This document shows positions 5,588-6,874 of a stretch of 6,874 bases of DNA, piece by piece; position 1 is the first letter of the stretch; the number at the start of each line of letters is the position of its first letter. Both the position numbers and the translations under genes were made by a program. The stretch comes from an uncultured Candidatus Peregrinibacteria bacterium (GTDB lineage Bacteria; Patescibacteriota; Gracilibacteria; Peribacterales; Peribacteraceae), in NCBI GenBank assembly GCA_913054215.1, contig CAJXJE010000039.1, forward strand, positions 1 through 6,874, written 5' to 3'. The notes under the pieces are model-generated. The model had not been told where the DNA came from and did no database searches. It saw nothing but the letters and a program-made list of their open reading frames with translations.

Positions 5588-6799
5588 ATGAATGCACTAT
5601 TAATAGCGTATATTCTGTTACAGATAGGTATAGCTGGCAATCTTCATGGCTGGAGTTCTTTGGTTTTTCTATTTACCAGTTTTATTTTTCTTAGCATTGG
5701 GGCAAAGAGAAGTCGTATATCTTTCAAGGGGGCAGAGCTAGCATTAGCTTTCCTTTTCCTTATTCATGCTGTCGTTCCTTCTTTGGCGTATGATAATCAA
5801 ATTTTATATCCATTCACGTCCATTATCTCTTTATTGTTTGCCATAATTCTTGTTGTTCAGATAGCGTTTCCATCGGCTCAACTGCGACGTTTTATTTTTG
5901 TTGCTGGCATTTCTTATGCGGTTGTACTGTACGTTCTTATTCCCGTTGTATCGCCATTACCTCCTATTGATGTGTTTCTTATGGCGCAACAGTCAGCTCA
6001 TCGATTATTAAATGGAGTCAATCCTTATACGGTTCCTATTTCATATATAGAGCTAAAAGAGCAGATAGGGTATTCACAAATCCCGGGTTATATGTATTTA
6101 CCAGGAAGTCTGCTATTGCAGACAGTTGGACTGCTGTTCGGCGATGTTCGATGGATGAGTATTTTCTCGATGTTTACTTCAGCATTTGTACTATGGCACC
6201 TCGGGAAGAGAAGAATTCCAGAAAAGGCATATTTGCTGCCACTACTCTTTCTTTTCCAGACGCGAGGAATGTATCTAGTTGAATTAGCCTGGGTAGAGCC
6301 TCTTCTGCTAGCAATGTTATTTCTTGCATTGCAGTCGCGTTATGCTGGATTTTTTTTAGGGATATTTCTTTCTCTCAAACAGTATCTAATTTTTTTTATA
6401 TTTCACATTATCCTTCTTGGAAAGCGTACCGCCTCTATTGGGCTTGCTGTAGCCGCTCTTATTATTATCCCTTTTGTTTTTTGGGATGCTTATGCGTGGT
6501 ACGTTAGTGTGGTTGATTTTGTTTTGGTTATGGGACATCGTCCGGATGCACTGAATATCCCTACAAGATTTGGTTTAGAGTTACCCCGCTACTACTCTCT
6601 TATTGTAGGAGGAATTATCTCGCTTATCACTCTCCGGATATTTTGGTCTTATGAGCGGCCTCTTGGTTTTCTTTTTGCTGCGACTATTAGTATATTTGCT
6701 ACCTTTCTCTTTGGAAGTCAGGCATTTATAAACTATTACATTTTTGTTGGCGGTATGATTCTGTTAACAGCTGTGCTTACTTCCTCTTCACACGAATAA
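5588..6799 (+). CDS. Polytopic membrane protein, putative GT-C (GT87-like) glycosyltransferase
   Basis: A 403-residue protein with roughly 12-14 hydrophobic segments. After about five helices comes a loop (about 123-171) with the pattern common in GT-C enzymes that use polyprenyl-phosphate sugars: PPIDVFLMAQQSAHRLLNGVNPYT, with Asp128 as candidate catalytic acid/base or metal-site residue, then Gly143-x-Asn-Pro-Tyr147, and YMYLPGSLLL (Tyr170, Pro172) followed by LFGDVRW (186-189). Further marks are WVEPLLLAMLFLAL (235-248) and the charged pair Lys264-Gln265 in GIFLSLKQYLIFF, resembling the G-x-x-x-x-x-K(Q) helix of mannosyl/arabinosyltransferase-like proteins. It would act in the cytoplasmic membrane on cell-surface glycans or glycolipids. 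Donor and acceptor cannot be read from sequence. The gene diverges from the ATPase operon and is probably unrelated to it. T-rich codons reflect its hydrophobicity. It ends TAA, overlapping the convergent gene at the right edge. Confidence 0.85.
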   Translation: MNALLIAYILLQIGIAGNLHGWSSLVFLFTSFIFLSIGAKRSRISFKGAELALAFLFLIHAVVPSLAYDNQILYPFTSIISLLFAIILVVQIAFPSAQLRRFIFVAGISYAVVLYVLIPVVSPLPPIDVFLMAQQSAHRLLNGVNPYTVPISYIELKEQIGYSQIPGYMYLPGSLLLQTVGLLFGDVRWMSIFSMFTSAFVLWHLGKRRIPEKAYLLPLLFLFQTRGMYLVELAWVEPLLLAMLFLALQSRYAGFFLGIFLSLKQYLIFFIFHIILLGKRTASIGLAVAALIIIPFVFWDAYAWYVSVVDFVLVMGHRPDALNIPTRFGLELPRYYSLIVGGIISLITLRIFWSYERPLGFLFAATISIFATFLFGSQAFINYYIFVGGMILLTAVLTSSSHE

Positions 6800-6874
6800 A
6801 TCCAGAGATATCGATAGTTTTGATACCTTTATCTTCCTTTTGGAGCTTATCCAGTAAGAGGTTGATCCCAATAG
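6777..6874 (-). CDS. 3' end of an unidentified gene (runs off right edge)
   Basis: An open minus-strand frame enters from the right edge and ends with TAA at 6779-6777. The readable 31 residues are IGINLLLDKLQKEDKGIK followed by TIDISGFIRVKRK: an amphipathic helix, then a beta-strand-like tail with basic end. The composition looks like real protein, and the other two minus-strand frames contain stops here. The family is not recognised; the helix-strand-basic tail is too short to assign. Its last 23 bases overlap the end of the plus-strand membrane protein gene tail to tail, with no terminator hairpin visible between them. Confidence 0.5.
   Translation of the reverse strand, partial: IGINLLLDKLQKEDKGIKTIDISGFIRVKRK

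Noticed and set aside
1..6874. Searched for CRISPR arrays, tRNA/rRNA genes, insertion sequences and attachment sites
   Set aside because: Coding genes fill the window; the only repeat is the short heptamer block at 2456-2487, and no inverted-repeat ends, transposase-like frames or cloverleaf patterns were seen.

Overview
The window carries most of a bacterial V/A-type (rotary) ATPase operon on the minus strand. Read in transcription order, from right to left, it encodes stalk subunit G/H, membrane subunit I (a), proteolipid K (c ring), peripheral-stalk subunit E, central-axle adaptor C (d), subunit F and the start of catalytic subunit A. The A gene runs off the left edge after 181 codons, before its P-loop. 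The order H-I-K-E-C-F-A matches the classic arrangement in Thermus and Enterococcus, so the B and D genes are expected just beyond the left edge. Junctions are tight: an ATGA overlap, a TAATG overlap, one stop codon abutting the next start, and gaps of 15 to 34 bases.

To the right, a 163-base divergent intergenic region (5425-5587) holds candidate promoters for both directions. It is followed by a plus-strand gene for a 403-residue polytopic membrane protein that resembles GT-C glycosyltransferases. The last ~100 bases contain the 3' end of an unidentified minus-strand gene whose stop codon lies inside the end of the membrane protein gene.

The machine should couple ATP turnover to cation flow: A (with B) forms the catalytic head, E and G/H the peripheral stalks, C and F (with D) the central axle, and I with the K ring the ion channel. 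The proteolipid keeps the residues that bind sodium in the Enterococcus hirae enzyme (Leu89, Ser92, Gln93, Gln144, Glu173), so sodium coupling is predicted.

The organism is a bacterium with the standard genetic code and mid-range G+C. None of the complete genes has a convincing Shine-Dalgarno sequence; leaders tend to be pyrimidine-rich. A candidate-phylum bacterium (Patescibacteria/CPR, for example a Peregrinibacteria-like lineage) is a plausible guess but is inference only. I do not see a clearly new biological system. The most unusual non-coding element is a heptamer repeat filling the K-E gap, which on the plus strand forms a textbook G-quadruplex motif.
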